Virus record (IMG/VR): IMGVR_UViG_3300010334_002402
Location: 1 to 45,033 of that record
From: a virus
DNA: 45,033 nucleotides
Reading direction: 5' to 3' (one strand)
In this document: positions 42,673 to 45,033 of the stretch, piece after piece
Position numbering within the stretch: the first letter of the stretch is position 1
Layout: each line of letters starts with the position of its first letter
Made by a program: the position numbers and the translations under genes
The notes under the pieces: generated by a model
Database searches by the model: none
What the model saw: only the letters and a program-made list of their open reading frames with translations
What the model was told of the DNA's origin: nothing

Positions 42673-43081
42673 CCAATTCGACGCTCGAAAGTGATGCAAT
42701 AGTTTGGAACTTTTCCCAAGCCATTTTAGCGGCTGGATTGGTCTCTAGCTCACTGTTTGGTAAAACTGCTTCTAACCAAATTTCTGGTCGGCGGCGTGGA
42801 TGCGCACCAAATTGTCGAGGCTGATGCATCTTGCCATCTTCGTAGATCATAATGCTTACGCTACGAAATTTATCTTCGTCGTCTTTACTATGGTAATCAT
42901 AGTTTCCCCATTCAGGGTTGCTTAATCCGCCGAGGCAGTAACCTGACCAAATTCCGGCCCATTGGTCGTCATCTCGAGGATCAAAGTCTGTACGAGTAAT
43001 TAATACCAATACATCGTCTATGTTTACCCGTCCTTCCACAATGTCTAAAATACAACGGCTGTAACTTAACCCAATTTTCAT
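42656..43081 (-). CDS. Conserved-looking phage protein, unknown
   Basis: A 141-residue soluble protein. Blocks include MKIGLSYSRCILDIVEGRVN, then VLVLITRTDFDPRDDDQWAG and IWSGYCLGGLSNPEW; later MIYEDGKMHQPRQF, PRRRPEIWLEAVLP, and ASLSSVELDDKYQ. The RTDFDPRDDDQW segment is acidic and could bind metal or nucleotide. I associate such a protein with T4-like phages but know no function. It overlaps the SGNH hydrolase gene by ATGA. Confidence 0.75.
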   Translation of the reverse strand: MKIGLSYSRCILDIVEGRVNIDDVLVLITRTDFDPRDDDQWAGIWSGYCLGGLSNPEWGNYDYHSKDDEDKFRSVSIMIYEDGKMHQPRQFGAHPRRRPEIWLEAVLPNSELETNPAAKMAWEKFQTIASLSSVELDDKYQ

Positions 43082-43485
43082 TTTGCCTTCTCTCCTAATT
43101 CTTTATAGCCTGCCCAACTTGGATGAATGCCGTCCGGTTGTAGGCGTGTAATTGGTAATACTGTATCTCCAAATCCTCCTGCAACTTCACGCACAATTGC
43201 TTGGACTTCTGGTTTGATTGCCGGTAGAATCCAATAGACACGCTTGGCCAATACCTTTGAACGGATAGCGGAAATTTCTTCTCGTGTGTTAACACCTTTG
43301 TGATCGTTTGATCCGAGACTAATGATTAATGTCTCAGCAAGTGGCAATGCACCTTTATCACCTTCAAGGTATTGTTTGCGCCATTGCCAACTATTAATTC
43401 CGCCCTTGGCAACAGCAACACAATCGGGTCTAAATTGTTTAGTACCAACAGCAATACTATCCCCAATAATTAAACAGTCAATCAC
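43078..43485 (-). CDS. SGNH-type hydrolase, compact
   Basis: A 135-residue protein with the SGNH blocks: S10 in IIGDSIAVG (block I), Gly in VAKGGINSW (block II), Asn in ISLGSNDHKG (block III), and Asp-x-x-His in PDGIHPSWAG (block V). All four catalytic and oxyanion positions are present, so it should hydrolyse an ester, acetyl or similar bond. It is shorter than most (180-200), with little between blocks III and V. Starts at GTG 43485 with AGAGG upstream. Could remove O-acetyl groups from host polysaccharide; inference. Confidence 0.8.
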   Translation of the reverse strand: MIDCLIIGDSIAVGTKQFRPDCVAVAKGGINSWQWRKQYLEGDKGALPLAETLIISLGSNDHKGVNTREEISAIRSKVLAKRVYWILPAIKPEVQAIVREVAGGFGDTVLPITRLQPDGIHPSWAGYKELGEKAK

Positions 43486-43486
43486 A

Positions 43487-43726
43487 TTAACCTCTTGATG
43501 CGGTTTTAGTGCGTATTACAGCCGGTCCGTCGCTTTCAAAATCCATTCCAGCATTTCGTCCTTCATAACATTTACCATTCCATTTCATACTAATTTTAAC
43601 TGCTTTGTTGACAATTACATTGAGTAAGACTTTGTCCTCAAAATCTTGCACAACCGCTTCGGTCATCTTAGCACTCTTTGCCATTTTGATTTGACAAGTA
43701 TCACTGTGCCTCAGTACTGTAGCCAT
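43487..43726 (-). CDS. Small phage protein, unknown
   Basis: A 79-residue protein (MATVLRHSDTCQIKMAKS..., then ILNVIVNKAVKISMKWN-like strands). It is probably a small beta-rich domain followed by a charged tail. The start at 43726 has GGAG six bases upstream; an ATG four codons before it has no such site. It overlaps the next gene by 26 bases in another frame, which is unusual but both ends carry good codons. No function recognised. Confidence 0.65.
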   Translation of the reverse strand: MATVLRHSDTCQIKMAKSAKMTEAVVQDFEDKVLLNVIVNKAVKISMKWNGKCYEGRNAGMDFESDGPAVIRTKTASRG

Positions 43727-44021
43727 TTTTATCTCCACGATTAAATGTAAAAGTTACATTTTTAATACTGTCCCAACGAAAGCTTCTCCAAGCGTTGGCA
43801 TCTAAATCAAACACAGGCATTACATCGTCATTTACTTTACGTTCTGATTTAGATTCTACACTAGCAGGATCTTTAAACATAATAAATGTTGGATTAGTAG
43901 TACACCGCATGACACGTTCACTACCATCTTTTTTAGTAAATGTAACCGATACATTTTCCTGTTTTAATACGTTTTTAAGCCAAAGTTTAAAACGTTTCAT
44001 ATTGGATTCACTTAGCGGCAT
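43701..44021 (-). CDS. WYL_2/DUF2693-like small phage protein
   Basis: A 106-residue protein with an SH3-like beta-barrel pattern: VSVTFTKKDGSERVMRCTTN, a Lys-rich linker, then MPVFDLDANAWRSFRWDSIK and VTFTF. This is the layout of DUF2693 (WYL_2), small Sm-like proteins common in T4-like phages. Two starts are possible (44021, or 44000 without the first seven residues); neither has a strong ribosome site, and the longer start overlaps the coiled-coil gene. Probably a nucleic-acid- or ligand-binding phage protein. Confidence 0.7.
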   Translation of the reverse strand: MPLSESNMKRFKLWLKNVLKQENVSVTFTKKDGSERVMRCTTNPTFIMFKDPASVESKSERKVNDDVMPVFDLDANAWRSFRWDSIKNVTFTFNRGDKNGYSTEAQ

Positions 44022-44172
44022 TTTCTAATTCAACAATACGTTCTTGTAACATAGAAATTCTATTTTCTAATTCATCAACATGTTCGGCAACTCGTTTCAT
44101 AAAGTCAGCGGTATTTTCACCAGTTGTACGAAGCATTTGCGGTACGCTTAGTTCTTTAGTTTCTTCACTCAT
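44008..44172 (-). CDS. Small coiled-coil protein (54 residues)
   Basis: A 54-residue protein: N-terminal SEETKELSVPQMLRTTGE, then a heptad-like coiled coil (FMKRVAEHVDELENRISMLQ, then ERIVELENAAK). It starts directly after the metallophosphoesterase stop (TAA then ATG) and its end overlaps the next gene. The clean heptads and tight spacing support a real gene. Function unknown. Confidence 0.75.
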   Translation of the reverse strand: MSEETKELSVPQMLRTTGENTADFMKRVAEHVDELENRISMLQERIVELENAAK

Positions 44173-45033
44173 TTAAATCTCCAATAAAATATCGGGGTTC
44201 CAGCCACTGTTTTCACTGTAGCCGTCGTTTTCATAACCACGGGGGTTGCATACAATTCGTGTTTCACCAATCACATAATCAGACGGCTGATGCATGTGAC
44301 CATGTGTCCACAGCACAATCTGTGGGTGATCCAAAATGAACTCACTTAGGTCACTGGCATAACCACCGTTCATAAGTGTCTGACTTGCGTATTGCTCATG
44401 CACACTTTTAAAACTGGGAGCATGATGGCCTACCACCACACACTTCTTGTCCTTGTGTTCTTGAACAATGTGTTTGATATAGCCCAGCGTCTTGTCGTGT
44501 CTAATAGCAACATCCAGCGGACTCATAGCCGCATACTCACGCTTTTCATTACGAATAATTTTAAAGTCGTTCATCATATCTTTGATAGCATGCATGGTCA
44601 AAGAATCTCGACGATTCATGTCAGTCCATAATGTTCCACCCACAAACACAACATCAGTTACTTCACCTGTTTCTTTATTCCTATCTTGAATAATGTAAGT
44701 ATCTTGTTCCAACATATGAATGTTGGGATACTTGGCACACTCGTCACGCATGTAATCAATGGCACTGTAAAACTTACCGTGATAGAATTCGTGATTGCCC
44801 ATGATGTAGATCACATGAGGAAACTGAAAACTACAACGCTTAAAGAAGTCGCGAAAACGAGCGACCCGTTGCATCTTACGGCTAAGATCTGCCAATGCTC
44901 CACTGCTATATGGATTAAAGTCAGCGGCATGATGATCGTGCAGATCCTGGGCGATGCAAATATCACCACCTAGGATCAGTACATCATAGTCCTGATCATT
45001 AACAATATTAATGTCGCTGAACTCCAAGTGGAG
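44173..45033 (-). CDS. Calcineurin-like metallophosphoesterase, partial (runs off the right edge)
   Basis: 286 residues are visible and the frame stays open to the last base, where the codons read Leu-His-Leu-Glu-Phe, the usual DxHLEF first motif of this family; the start is outside. The other motifs are present: LILGGDICIA (GD), IYIMGNHEFYHG (GNHE), VVVGHHAPS (GHH) and LWTHGHMHQP (GHxH). These bind two metal ions, so an active phosphoesterase is expected. Substrates of phage members include nucleic acid ends, cyclic nucleotides or proteins; the sequence does not decide. A TTG at 45027 could be read as a start but would remove the first metal motif. Confidence 0.9.
   Translation of the reverse strand, partial: LHLEFSDINIVNDQDYDVLILGGDICIAQDLHDHHAADFNPYSSGALADLSRKMQRVARFRDFFKRCSFQFPHVIYIMGNHEFYHGKFYSAIDYMRDECAKYPNIHMLEQDTYIIQDRNKETGEVTDVVFVGGTLWTDMNRRDSLTMHAIKDMMNDFKIIRNEKREYAAMSPLDVAIRHDKTLGYIKHIVQEHKDKKCVVVGHHAPSFKSVHEQYASQTLMNGGYASDLSEFILDHPQIVLWTHGHMHQPSDYVIGETRIVCNPRGYENDGYSENSGWNPDILLEI

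Overview
The window is a piece of a large tailed dsDNA phage genome of the T4-like (contractile-tail) type, with low GC and genes packed almost without gaps. The evidence is a T4-style DNA ligase, a GroES-like co-chaperonin fragment, many 4-base ATGA and TAATG gene overlaps, and short TATAAATA/GATAAATA boxes of the T4 late-promoter kind next to structural genes. Separately, several genes have textbook sigma70 promoters (TTGACA-17-TATAAT). The host is probably a Gram-negative bacterium: several products carry signal peptides or a lipobox for a proteobacterial-type envelope, and the ErpA homologue ends in a motif I associate with betaproteobacteria. The host assignment is inference. I saw no tRNA, rRNA, CRISPR array, insertion sequence or integrase.

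Layout. 1-1.2 kb (minus strand): end of a GroES-like gene, a Pro/Ala-tailed protein, a 169-residue fragment of a C-family DNA polymerase (DnaE-like), and a small conserved-looking protein. 1.2-21.5 kb: a tail-fibre/adhesin operon of six genes, including one of 4009 codons; four of its proteins share the same short N-terminal module. The gene at the head of this run is erpA (iron-sulfur cluster insertion), with a late promoter. 21.8-24.9 kb: a zinc-finger protein, a superoxide dismutase, a protein with a histone-H1-like tail, UV damage endonuclease, a small membrane protein missed by size cut-offs, and a QueD-like protein. 24.9-27.6 kb: another fibre protein and a large unrecognised basic protein.

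27.7-36.6 kb is the accessory, metabolically rich part. One operon holds an AMP-forming acyl ligase, a short-chain dehydrogenase and a beta-keto acid cleavage enzyme. A neighbouring group holds two radical SAM enzymes, a glycosyltransferase-like protein, a methyltransferase and a sulfotransferase-like protein. 36.6-40.6 kb: MazG-like pyrophosphatase, small proteins, DNA ligase, an HExxH metallopeptidase and ClpP. 40.6-42.6 kb: a run of secreted, lipidated and membrane proteins (LPP20-like, entericidin-like, small membrane peptide, two further envelope proteins) behind a strong promoter with a palindrome between its -35 and -10. 42.7-45 kb: small phage proteins, an SGNH hydrolase, a WYL_2/DUF2693-like protein, a coiled coil and a metallophosphoesterase cut by the window edge.

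How it fits together. Sigma70-type promoters appear to drive the DNA metabolism, queD-uvsE, AMG-type and envelope operons. Late boxes drive erpA plus the fibres, SOD, the H1-like protein, the radical SAM/glycosyltransferase pair and the metallopeptidase. At two late promoters the box lies inside an inverted repeat arranged so that read-through RNA would hide the start codon or ribosome site, while RNA started at the late promoter would lack the blocking arm. This is the logic known for T4 gene e. The best candidates for new biology are the acyl-ligase/SDR/BKACE operon, the two radical SAM enzymes carrying the same cysteine module at opposite ends, the envelope cassette and these two RNA switches.
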